This document shows positions 53,991 through 63,500 of a stretch of 64,000 nt of DNA, in pieces (the stretch's first letter is position 1; every line of letters begins with the position of its first letter). The stretch covers positions 27,972-91,971 of the IMG/VR virus record IMGVR_UViG_3300034280_001042. One strand, written 5' to 3'. The translations under genes were made by a program, and so were the position numbers. The notes beneath the pieces were generated by a model that was given only the letters and a program-made list of their open reading frames with translations, was not told where the DNA came from and did no database searches. The stretch is from a virus.

Positions 53991-54520
53991 GATTGTTCAT
54001 AACACTTAATAGTTAAGAGTTTTTCAATTAATTTTCTACCTTCTGATAGTACTGTAAATTTAAATATACTAATATTATTTGTTTGACCGATAGTAAGATT
54101 AACAGGAATTAAAGCTTTTCTAAGAGTTATTGTTGGTTCTTTTGTAGATGCATATAGAGTATACTGAGGAGGAGATAAGATAATACTTCCAGCTGATGTA
54201 TTTTCTGTAAGTTCAGTAAATTCAAAGGAATATTCTTTGGGCGGAACTTTTAATTCAGACACATCAACAGTAAACATGTCTCCAGCACAGCAAAAATTAT
54301 TAAGACTATCAATAGCAAGAGTGCTACCGTAAAAAAAGTTAATAGTAGGAGCCGTATCAAAACAGACTTTCTGAGAATACCATTCCACCAGAGATCCGTC
54401 TACAAGTTTAGAATACAGTTTACCTGTTACAGAATTGATCACTAATTCTCCAACGTCCACCTGATTTGGGTGTGGATGAGACTCACTTTGATCGTCTCTT
54501 TTTAATAATAGTTTACTCAT
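53963..54520 (-). CDS. Tail fibre adaptor-like protein
   Basis: The start is ATG 54520, which overlaps the previous TGA (ATGA) behind CAGGAG; a TTG nine bases earlier is less likely. The N-terminus LLLKRDDQSESHPHPNQVDVGELVINSVTGKLY (read in parts) and DGSLVEWYS match the common 'GEL.iN..tGkly.k..dGs...' opening of phage tail fibre and Mtd-like proteins. The rest is a single beta-rich domain with worn repeat features and a closing C....C. At 185 residues it may attach fibre units. Confidence 0.65.
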   Translation of the reverse strand: MSKLLLKRDDQSESHPHPNQVDVGELVINSVTGKLYSKLVDGSLVEWYSQKVCFDTAPTINFFYGSTLAIDSLNNFCCAGDMFTVDVSELKVPPKEYSFEFTELTENTSAGSIILSPPQYTLYASTKEPTITLRKALIPVNLTIGQTNNISIFKFTVLSEGRKLIEKLLTIKCYEQSCSSSTTGG

Positions 54521-56970
54521 GTGGAACAAACTCCTGTGAATAGTATGGACCCGAAATCCCAGTTGCTTAATACATCTTCTGATTTTTTCTTTTCTTCTTC
54601 TTCTAAGATACTATCTACAATAACATTACCAGTACTATAGACAAAGTTAAATGTTCCTTGACCAGAATCGTTTATTGCACTAATACGATATAAATAATTT
54701 ATTTCATTAGTCAAACCATAAATCATTTCGGAAGTATTGACGATTGGCGAGGACGGACTGTTGTAATAGACCCAACTCATGCCATTATTGTCGGATTCCT
54801 CTATGATATAACCAGAAATTTGAGAAAGACCTTCTGAATCTGGTTCTCTCCAAGAAAGTTCAATTTCTGAGCTATTTTCGCCAAAAAATCTAGTATACAC
54901 AAAGTCTTTTGGACTTTGGGGAACAGAATTATTGGATTGAACAGGCGATGATGGTAATGACCCTGAACTAACTCCAACAGAATTTTGGCTTTTAACTCTA
55001 AATAAATACTGAATAGATGTTTCGAGACCGATAATTGTGCAAGATTTCTGATCATTTGATCCTCTTAAAATTTGACCAGAAGGAACCTCTGTCCAGGTGT
55101 TACCATTATTTACAGAAAATTCTATTATATAGTTCACAACGGTACTACCACCGTCTTCTCCTGCAACCCACTTAATTGAAAATTCATTATTGCCTAATAT
55201 TAATATTTCAATGTTTATAGGCTTATCAGGAACTGTTGGATTTGTACGAGGTTGTCTTGAAACAATTTGTCCTGCAGCATTTAGTGTTAATAGAGCATTA
55301 GCGATATATTTACCAGAATTATCTGTACTCGGTCTGGGCGTTAAATAGATTTCTTCTGTTAAGATACTATTAGAGAATGTAACTCCACTAACGGTTAATG
55401 AAGAATAATTAGATAAGAAACCTAATCCACTAACAATACTAGAAATAGTATACGGCTTATTGGTATTAATACAAACTTTTGGAGTTTCATCAACAAGATA
55501 ACCACTAGGAATGGTTTTAGCTCTATCTAAATATTTTTGGAAAATAACACCAGAACCAATAGTTCCGCTTACAGCATTACTAATATTGGCATCGACCATA
55601 AAAGCGGGTGTAAGCCCTGATGGTATATTATTTGCGTTTAGACCAAAAATATTAGCTTCATAATTATCGTATTGTGAAAAATATTGTCCATAAATTAAAA
55701 AGTCAATATTTTCTGCCAACATATTAAAAGCTGTATGAATATTAGGTCTAATGCTAATAGTATTAGCGGTGCTAGGTTTAAATCTATATCCTGAATTTTC
55801 TGGAAAATCAGCACAAGCCCAAGGACCAGTAGCATCTGGTCCGAGTTGCATCGTAAGATATGCTCCTTTTTTAACAGAGAATGCGTATCCATTCTTATAA
55901 GCAATACTATTTGGATCGCTTTCCTCTACTAAAGAAGCACCAGGACAGATAGACATTGCATAGCCTTCATAAGATTCAGGAGGAGAACCTACATCTGTTA
56001 TTATTTGGCTTTCAAAAACTGGAGAAAATGATGTGTCAGGATCTGAATCGACATAAGGATAGGTTATGGTTAGAGCTGGTTTAATATACTCTGTTACAAG
56101 AGTTTCTGCGTCAATTAAGGCTATTGTATCGTTATTTCCAAATTCTTTTTCTAAAACAGCTAAATCAAAATCTTCATAATCATCATTATTAGATAATATA
56201 GCCCATTTGGGTTTTCTATTATAAAATATGATCCTATTATTTTCTATTCTGACAGCTCGTTTAGGATATCTGTTCCATAATGCTCCGTCTGCTTGAAGGT
56301 AGTCTGCTTTGATCCACTCTGCTGGAGCATCGGCTCCTTGATGTGTTAAAATAGTATTTTTATACTCATTACCACCAGTACCAATAATAATATTAGAAGT
56401 AAAAAAGTTTGCCCCACTTATGTTTACTTCGGCTGGCGTAGTAATAGAAGTGCCGCCTTCTCCAGGAATAGTAATTTGCGGAATAAGTTCTAGAGGTATA
56501 AATTGAGCTATTTCTCTAGTGGGACTATTTGGATTGCTCCCTGGACTTACATAAAAGGGATGTCCCACAATTCCACTAGGACTAGTTAATTTGTTGATTC
56601 CAGTATTATAAACGAAGTCTGGTATAGTATTAACCACATCATTTGTTTGCTTATATAATAACCCTCCGTTAGATCCATTATACAATGGAATAATCTGACC
56701 TTCGCTATCAATTCTGTTGTAAGTTTGAGCTAAAATAGAATTAACTCTTAGTCCACTAGCATCTACATAACCAGGAGTATTTAGAAATATACCACTACCA
56801 GCAGCTAAAGAAATCCAACCAGAAGAAGCGAAAGAAGTAGTATAAGAACCCCATTGGTTAGGAAAATTAGGAGTTATTAACTCTCCATCCTCATTACGAA
56901 AGCTATCCTTTTCGTAAGATTGAGAAACAACAACAGGCACTGGGCTATATCTTAGGTATATACTCGACAT
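54517..56970 (-). CDS. Tail protein with two fibronectin type III domains
   Basis: The 817-residue protein has, at its C-terminus, two FN3 domains (about residues 578-675 and 683-790). The first opens PDKPINIEILILGNNEFSIKW and ends TSIQYLFRVKSQNSVG; the second opens PQSPKDFVYTRFF and ends EINYLYRISAINDSGQG. The N-terminal 570 residues are strand-rich. Its middle shares a module with the next protein upstream (DYLQADGALWNRY...IIF, then NTISIRP...F). FN3 domains in tail proteins are thought to help weak surface binding. Confidence 0.8.
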   Translation of the reverse strand: MSSIYLRYSPVPVVVSQSYEKDSFRNEDGELITPNFPNQWGSYTTSFASSGWISLAAGSGIFLNTPGYVDASGLRVNSILAQTYNRIDSEGQIIPLYNGSNGGLLYKQTNDVVNTIPDFVYNTGINKLTSPSGIVGHPFYVSPGSNPNSPTREIAQFIPLELIPQITIPGEGGTSITTPAEVNISGANFFTSNIIIGTGGNEYKNTILTHQGADAPAEWIKADYLQADGALWNRYPKRAVRIENNRIIFYNRKPKWAILSNNDDYEDFDLAVLEKEFGNNDTIALIDAETLVTEYIKPALTITYPYVDSDPDTSFSPVFESQIITDVGSPPESYEGYAMSICPGASLVEESDPNSIAYKNGYAFSVKKGAYLTMQLGPDATGPWACADFPENSGYRFKPSTANTISIRPNIHTAFNMLAENIDFLIYGQYFSQYDNYEANIFGLNANNIPSGLTPAFMVDANISNAVSGTIGSGVIFQKYLDRAKTIPSGYLVDETPKVCINTNKPYTISSIVSGLGFLSNYSSLTVSGVTFSNSILTEEIYLTPRPSTDNSGKYIANALLTLNAAGQIVSRQPRTNPTVPDKPINIEILILGNNEFSIKWVAGEDGGSTVVNYIIEFSVNNGNTWTEVPSGQILRGSNDQKSCTIIGLETSIQYLFRVKSQNSVGVSSGSLPSSPVQSNNSVPQSPKDFVYTRFFGENSSEIELSWREPDSEGLSQISGYIIEESDNNGMSWVYYNSPSSPIVNTSEMIYGLTNEINYLYRISAINDSGQGTFNFVYSTGNVIVDSILEEEEKKKSEDVLSNWDFGSILFTGVCST

Positions 56971-56994
56971 ATTAATTTAATCTCCACATTATTG

Positions 56995-59900
56995 TTAGCA
57001 TGTTCCTAATATTGTACATGGTAGTTCTCCTCCTCCAATGGCCTCTGTGCTACAATTGCTACACAAATCACATCTTGCCTGAGAAGCATTCCATCCTCCG
57101 GGTAAACAGCAGTCTGCCAAGCAGCATTCATCATTACTCGCAACACAAAGACCGCCAGAGCATACTTCACAAGTTTCACAGTCGGTATTTGAAGAACATA
57201 AAAATCCTGGATTAACTTCTCCTGTTCCTCCTCCCGTAGAAGGAAGCTCTCTACGAGGTATGGTAGACGAAGATCTTATGTTGTCTCCGACTATTAAATG
57301 GTCAACATATAACCAGCCACTTACACTGAGATTAGCTAAGAGCGTTTCCGAAGTAGCTGTACCAGAAACCACAGTATATGGTTCGTTTCGTTTCACAAGA
57401 ACTGTTGACGAGCCTGTTGTGATTACTCCCTCTCTTGGTTCAAAATATGCTGCTTTATGCCATTCGTTTAAGCTAGGAATCCAATATTTTTGATAAATAT
57501 TTTTATTAACTAGATAAGAAGCTTCTCCAATTGGAAAAATATCATAGGCCCCAAAATCTAAGATTGTATCTACATCAACAACATTAATTGTTGGAGCTCC
57601 ATTATGCAACCAATTAGTGAATCTGGTTACACTAAGATAGTCTACAAATACAACCGGCTTATTACCCATATTAGACTTAACAGTATACTCGTATGGATTG
57701 ATGGATCCGTCTCCACTTCTTAAAATGCCTCCAACTGGTTCAGTAGACATTTTTGTCTTATAAAGACCTCTATCATTAGCTGTTGCTACAGCGTTTAAAA
57801 ATATACAGTACTGATCATTTGTTATTTCGTATTTACCTATTCTATAGTTTTTATTTACAGAACCAAGATTTGGTAATTCAAATGCAATATATGAATCATC
57901 TTGTAAGAGATAAAATAATCCATCATCTGATATGTTATTTGGATTTGACACGGAAACGAAATTTATATCTAGATCGTCTGCTATGGTTGTTATATCTGTT
58001 AAGTTATATTGACTTGCCACTCTAAAACCAACGTGTTCATAACCACTTATTCTTGGTAATGACTCTATGTTCTTTAGTCCACTGGCACCAATAGTACCAT
58101 CAATCTCTGTTAACCAAGAACCACCAGCCACAAACTGTGAACCTCCAGTAGAAGTAGCACTAGCATCTTCTACCCATTCTGCTACGTTACCGTTTTGATC
58201 ATATGTACCATAAAAAGACGGTAAACCATTTGTTCCAACAGAGGTGAGCATTCCAGAAAAAATACCAGAGGCAGCTCTATTAAAATTAGCTGAGATATGT
58301 TGGGTACTAAGACCACTTCCTCCACTATTTACAACAATTGGAAAAGGAGCGATACTTGCATTTGGAGGATAATATAATACGCAAGGTTCGCATTGTGGTC
58401 TTTGACTAGCAAAAGGATGAAATAATCCAGATGGTACAGTACTTCTGCCAGAATTTGCTTTAACAGTTAATGCTGGTGTAGGATCCACACCGTATACTGA
58501 AAAATTAATATCTTTTTGCTTGGTATTAAATACGGTATCTGTTAATGGACGAATACTAAGAGTGTTGCTAGTAGCATCAGAAATATTCGGATCGTCTACT
58601 GTTTTAGATATGGATAAATATCCACCCTGACTAACAGATTGTATGGTTGCATTAGCAAATGAATCTGATGTTACGTTCTGATTAAGTAATAATGCTACTA
58701 TATTGTTATTATCTATTTCAATATCAGTAATATTCCGATAATATTTAGTTCCAGAAATATTTATTTCTACTTGGTCTCCGACGATAAATTCTTGGGCCGG
58801 AACTGCACTTGGAAATATAACTTGTCTAACAGCCACAGAACAAGACCTATCGTCATATTGATTCCATAGTACATCTCCATTGGTAAGGAAATAGTCTGTT
58901 GTACTATATATTCCTGTGATAGCTCCACTTGTTGTAGTGGTTAGTATCATGTTCTCTGTGATAGGCAATCGAACAGATCTACCAGCAGAGATATTTCCTG
59001 AACTATTAATACTTAAAATACTATCTTGTGAAATACCGTTGATCTTTATTCTGTTACTTTCAAGATTAGTAGCATATAATGTTGGAACAGTTATATTAGT
59101 CGCTACTCCTGTTCCAAGAACAATATTGCTAGAATTTAAGTTAATTGTTGGCGCTTGTATAGTAATAGCATTACTAGTAGAAATAACTTTACTATTACTA
59201 TAACCCAAGCTAGCTGATCCACCATTGTTTACTGTTAAATTAACCCCACTATATCCAATCATAGTAGTATCTGGATCTGTGGATATAGTTTGGATTCCAG
59301 TACCAGCAGCATCCGTTGTTGCTACAACAATATTAAACTGACCTTTTGAAGTTCCAGCAGTATTATCTATGGCTTTTGATTGTATAGTAGAAAAATCTGT
59401 TTGGTTGCCTAATGAGTTTTTTGCAGATAGGTTGATTTCTGCTACTACGGAGTTAGCTGTTATTGCTGAAACGGGCTTATGGTATAGTGTTATGTTAGCT
59501 GGGTGGCAAGATGTTCTATTTTCTAGTCTAATACCCTCTCTGCAAGTTGTATTAACTATATGGAAAATAGTATCAGGGGTACTTCCAGAGGGAATATTAA
59601 GTCCAAGTCTTCCTCGATAATCAAAAAATAGATTTCTAGTACCGCTTCCTTCTACAATAAAATTACTATTAGCATTATCATTATTAAATACCGTATTAGC
59701 AGAACCAGAGACTGGAATAATATGGTGGGCACTAGTTTCAACATCGTCTCCGAATAGAACCTTATTACCCGAACCGTAATATAATTCTGCTCCTCCAATA
59801 TTATTACTTCCTGTATTATATTGAAAAGATAACGTTGGACTAGCATTAATCCCAGACATCGCACTAAACATCAAATCATCAGACGATAGAGATTTAAGCT

Positions 59901-60501
59901 CTACATTATTTGTCGTATTCAAACCAACCCAGTTGACACCGTCTGATACAATACGGATATATGAATTATCTGTGCTTAGAGTAGCAAATATTTTACCAGC
60001 TGGATTGGAGATATAAACTAAATTATTACCACTAACTAGTTTAAGTTCTATGATTAGATTTTTAGTACTCTCTATGCTGGGTAGTGTGGCATATACTGTC
60101 TTATCCGAAGAGTCTACTAAATAGGTTGCTTGAATTTTATCAATAACGAAATCATTATTCTTTACAATAACATTATTAAAACCAACATTAAAATTACTCT
60201 CATTTGCAAAAACATAAAACTCTGATTTATCATAATTGTCAAAAGAGACAATACTATCCTGATTAGAAGATCGAACTATTTTAGTTCTTTCTACTACAAT
60301 TCCACCAGAATTATTGGTTATATAACCAACACCAACCTCCCAAGAAGAACCACTTCTGACCAAATATGGAATATAACAACCAACATGAGATGACGATAAA
60401 CTATTATAGCCAGATAGGGATTGGCCGATTAAAAAATTACCATTTAGTATAGAAAATTTACATCCTATACTATCGAATATGTATATTGGGGAATTGATCA
60501 T
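56995..60501 (-). CDS. Large tail protein with circularly permuted SUMF1/FGE-like domain and Cys-rich end
   Basis: ATG 60501 is preferred to the ATG at 60513, since GAGGAAAATT lies just before it; the protein has about 1168 residues. The C-terminal third carries formylglycine-generating-enzyme-like motifs in the wrong order: first FYGTYDQNGNVAEWVED, FVAGGSW and HVGFRVAS (about residues 760-830), then NYRIGKYEITNDQY (about residue 885), KPVVFVDYLSVTRFTNWLHNG and YWIPSLNEWHKAAYF (about residue 1010). The last 75 residues hold 14 Cys. FGE/C-lectin folds in phages often serve receptor binding. The N-terminal half is a beta-rich fibre shaft. Confidence 0.8.
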   Translation of the reverse strand: MINSPIYIFDSIGCKFSILNGNFLIGQSLSGYNSLSSSHVGCYIPYLVRSGSSWEVGVGYITNNSGGIVVERTKIVRSSNQDSIVSFDNYDKSEFYVFANESNFNVGFNNVIVKNNDFVIDKIQATYLVDSSDKTVYATLPSIESTKNLIIELKLVSGNNLVYISNPAGKIFATLSTDNSYIRIVSDGVNWVGLNTTNNVELKSLSSDDLMFSAMSGINASPTLSFQYNTGSNNIGGAELYYGSGNKVLFGDDVETSAHHIIPVSGSANTVFNNDNANSNFIVEGSGTRNLFFDYRGRLGLNIPSGSTPDTIFHIVNTTCREGIRLENRTSCHPANITLYHKPVSAITANSVVAEINLSAKNSLGNQTDFSTIQSKAIDNTAGTSKGQFNIVVATTDAAGTGIQTISTDPDTTMIGYSGVNLTVNNGGSASLGYSNSKVISTSNAITIQAPTINLNSSNIVLGTGVATNITVPTLYATNLESNRIKINGISQDSILSINSSGNISAGRSVRLPITENMILTTTTSGAITGIYSTTDYFLTNGDVLWNQYDDRSCSVAVRQVIFPSAVPAQEFIVGDQVEINISGTKYYRNITDIEIDNNNIVALLLNQNVTSDSFANATIQSVSQGGYLSISKTVDDPNISDATSNTLSIRPLTDTVFNTKQKDINFSVYGVDPTPALTVKANSGRSTVPSGLFHPFASQRPQCEPCVLYYPPNASIAPFPIVVNSGGSGLSTQHISANFNRAASGIFSGMLTSVGTNGLPSFYGTYDQNGNVAEWVEDASATSTGGSQFVAGGSWLTEIDGTIGASGLKNIESLPRISGYEHVGFRVASQYNLTDITTIADDLDINFVSVSNPNNISDDGLFYLLQDDSYIAFELPNLGSVNKNYRIGKYEITNDQYCIFLNAVATANDRGLYKTKMSTEPVGGILRSGDGSINPYEYTVKSNMGNKPVVFVDYLSVTRFTNWLHNGAPTINVVDVDTILDFGAYDIFPIGEASYLVNKNIYQKYWIPSLNEWHKAAYFEPREGVITTGSSTVLVKRNEPYTVVSGTATSETLLANLSVSGWLYVDHLIVGDNIRSSSTIPRRELPSTGGGTGEVNPGFLCSSNTDCETCEVCSGGLCVASNDECCLADCCLPGGWNASQARCDLCSNCSTEAIGGGELPCTILGTC

Positions 60502-60518
60502 AATTTTCCTCATGAGAC

Positions 60519-60530
60519 TAATATAGTATA
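60519..60530 (-). promoter_or_regulatory. Possible promoter element TATACTATATTA
   Basis: The - strand sequence TATACTATATTA lies in the 54-base gap before the large tail gene; TATACT could be a -10 with TTAAAA 16 bases upstream as a poor -35. It matches TTTACTATATAAA at 48481-48493 over TACTATAT-A. A late phage promoter is possible but unproven. Confidence 0.3.
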
Positions 60531-60567
60531 CACCTTGCCATTATTGTTTTAATTCAGTATTCTATGT

Positions 60568-63500
60568 TCATTTTCCACTAGTAAAATCTCCTTGTGGAAC
60601 TTCTAGTTTAGCTCCGCTGTTAGCAGACTGTAGTCTTGTCATAGCATTATTAATTGCTCCATTAACTAAATCTCTCATTGGGCCAGTTAAACCTTCTGCT
60701 CCCCTAACATTAACGTCAACACTACCAGTAAATTTGACTTCAGGAGTTATATTTATATTTGCTAGTACTTCACTAACCTTTTGTAATCCTGTTACAAAGC
60801 TATTAATAGCAGTTATAGATTCTGGAGAAATACCAAAACCTTGTAATACTTGTTTGAGAGCATTTGTTCCAACGGTTAGGGCAGACTCTAGTCCACGAGC
60901 AGCAGATGATCCATCTACCTTAATTGATCCTCCACCAACAACGCTATTGGTTGAACTAGCAACTGCTCCATCAGCATGATACTGTGGCAGTATAATACCA
61001 CCGCTTTGTAAATAATTAACAATACCTCCACGATTTAATCCTTGGGTTCCACCACTATTAATAGCATGAAGTAAAGGTAGATTTTTCTGAGTAGCAGACC
61101 TATTGACCACAAATTCCCCAGGAGTTAACATCGCCGGAACAGTATCTGTACCTCTTGGTTGATAGTTAACTAGCGTTCCATTACTAGCATATACTACGCC
61201 ACCTGTTGCCATAGCGGCTACTTGACCAGGATTTTGAGCTTCCTGCTTTGCTTTGTCTTTTTTAGCTTGTTGTTGAGCAGCTCTAAATGCTGCTAGTTCT
61301 TTAATTTTTTGAACATTAGGTAATGCGCCAAATTCCCCGTTAGTTAATGCTAATAAAGCACTATTAGCGCCTTTGTAGTTAACATCCAAATCTTGTTCAT
61401 TAACTGTTGCTCCACTTATCAAAGTATCCATGCCCAATAAATAATTTCTTAATATTGTAACACCAGACTTAAAATAAGGATTTACCTGATCCTTAATTTG
61501 TGACATTAAATAATCTATAAGACTAGCTCTATCGTTTGGATTAGCAAATGAATTATATGGATTAAAAACCTTCTTACCTAAATCTAATAAGGTCTTTGGT
61601 GGAGTAGCTTCTTTGCTTTGGATTTTACCATCTTTAGCAACAGTTGTATCGGATGCTCCCTTAAATATATCTGATATACTTTGTGATTTACCGCCACTCA
61701 AAGAGGTACTAGCAATCTGTTGATCTCCAGTAACTTGTTTTTCTAAAGTCTGCTGGGCTTGACCACTAACACCAGCCAAGAATGTTCCTTGTGTTGCTAA
61801 GAATTGAGCATATTGAGCAACCTGTGATGATATGGCTCCAGTATCTGGAACACCCATAGCTGATTGGCCTAGTCCAATCTTATTGCTTAATCCTAATAAA
61901 TCATCTTTAGCTAAAAACTTAAAAGTTTCTCCAACAGCAGTAATACGACCCCATACATCAGCAAGATTAGGATTCACAGATCCATTTTGACCAACAATTT
62001 TACTTCCAAAAGATTTTGATAAAGATATAAGACCTTCAGCATATTGTCCAATTTGAGCGGGAACGCTTAATGGAGAGAGACCATATCCAAATGCTCTTAT
62101 AACTCCGATCTTCGGACCAATAATTTGATTGATTAATTGTTGTGCTGTTTTGAGTTTATCTCCAATAGATATTGTTGCTCCTGGTATGGTTGTTGCTTGT
62201 CCACCAGAACCAGGGGATGTTAGTAGCTGATTCTTATATGCATCTGCAGATATTTTTGGAAACCATGGATTTGTAATAAGACCATCTTCTGTAGTATAAG
62301 CATTTAATTTTTCCAAATCTGTCATCCATGTCTGTGGTGTTGCTAATGTAGCCAAAGAAAAACTGGTAAAAGCTGCTTGATCTCCCTCAAAATATTTAGT
62401 ATAAGTATCAATTAATTTTTGTTTTATTTCATCAAGACTGTTTGCAAAAATATTTCCTTTACCAGCAGTTATGTCTTCTCCTAGAAAAGGATTCAGTACA
62501 GAAGTGTCTAGAGCGCCACCTGCTGATACTATTATTCCCTTAAGAATCTCTCCGTTTTGAGGAGGAGCATATCCCGTATTTCTTGAGAGTTTAGGTACCT
62601 CAATATTTCTGTATTGAAAACCAAATTCTGCCTTGGTGTCTTTAGAAAACCCAGGACCTAATTTATCTAGTGTAATTTTATCGAGCGTTACTTTTTCTGG
62701 TATGGGTTGTTCATCTACTTTAAAAGCTGAAACAAAACTCTTTTGACTTGCTTCTTGTTCGAGTCTTAAAATATTGTTAGAAAATTCTTCAGCTAGTTTA
62801 ATATCTCCGATCCACGGAAAAGATTTAACCCCGTCTAAGTATTCTTCACCAGCCGCCTCTATGGTTTCTTGACTTTGATTGCCTATTTTTACTAGAGAGG
62901 GCTCTCCATTTAGCTTATATCCTTTAGCTTTTTTATATAGATCTTTATTTGGAGTAGTTAATGCTAGGGCAATTTTTGCTTCCCATATACTTGCTAGATC
63001 GGGTTTAAAGATCGCTAAACCATTAGTTCCTTTAGATTTCCATTCATCGTTTAAATTATCTGTTGGTAGTTTTATATATAATCCTGGCCAATTACTATCA
63101 TATATTCTACGTAATAATCCACTAATATTACTTGCTTTTTGAGTTTGTGTGCTAGTACTATTAAAATTATCTGGATTTTTGATATATGTATCTAATTCAC
63201 TATAAGCGGTATTTACAGCGGTTTCATATTCTGTTGCTTTTGTTTTGAGAACATCTAACATTTGTGTATTGAGTAATTTACTACCAATAGTAGCTTCTGT
63301 AGGAAGTCCAACAGCCATTGAATTTTCAGAAAAACCTACCCCATTACTACCTCCACCACTACCTGCTCCAGCAGCACCAGCTAAAACATTACCTTTAAAG
63401 TTGGATCCTATAACAGTACTTTCTTTTTTATTAGGAGATACAAAAACTCCTCCCATATATTTATCTGGATCTATAGCGTTAGGATCAAATCTAAATCCAC

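Noticed and set aside
57440-58310. Diversity-generating retroelement target in the SUMF1-like protein
   Set aside because: The C-lectin-like block is not at the C-terminus, there is no reverse transcriptase in the window, and I see no template repeat.
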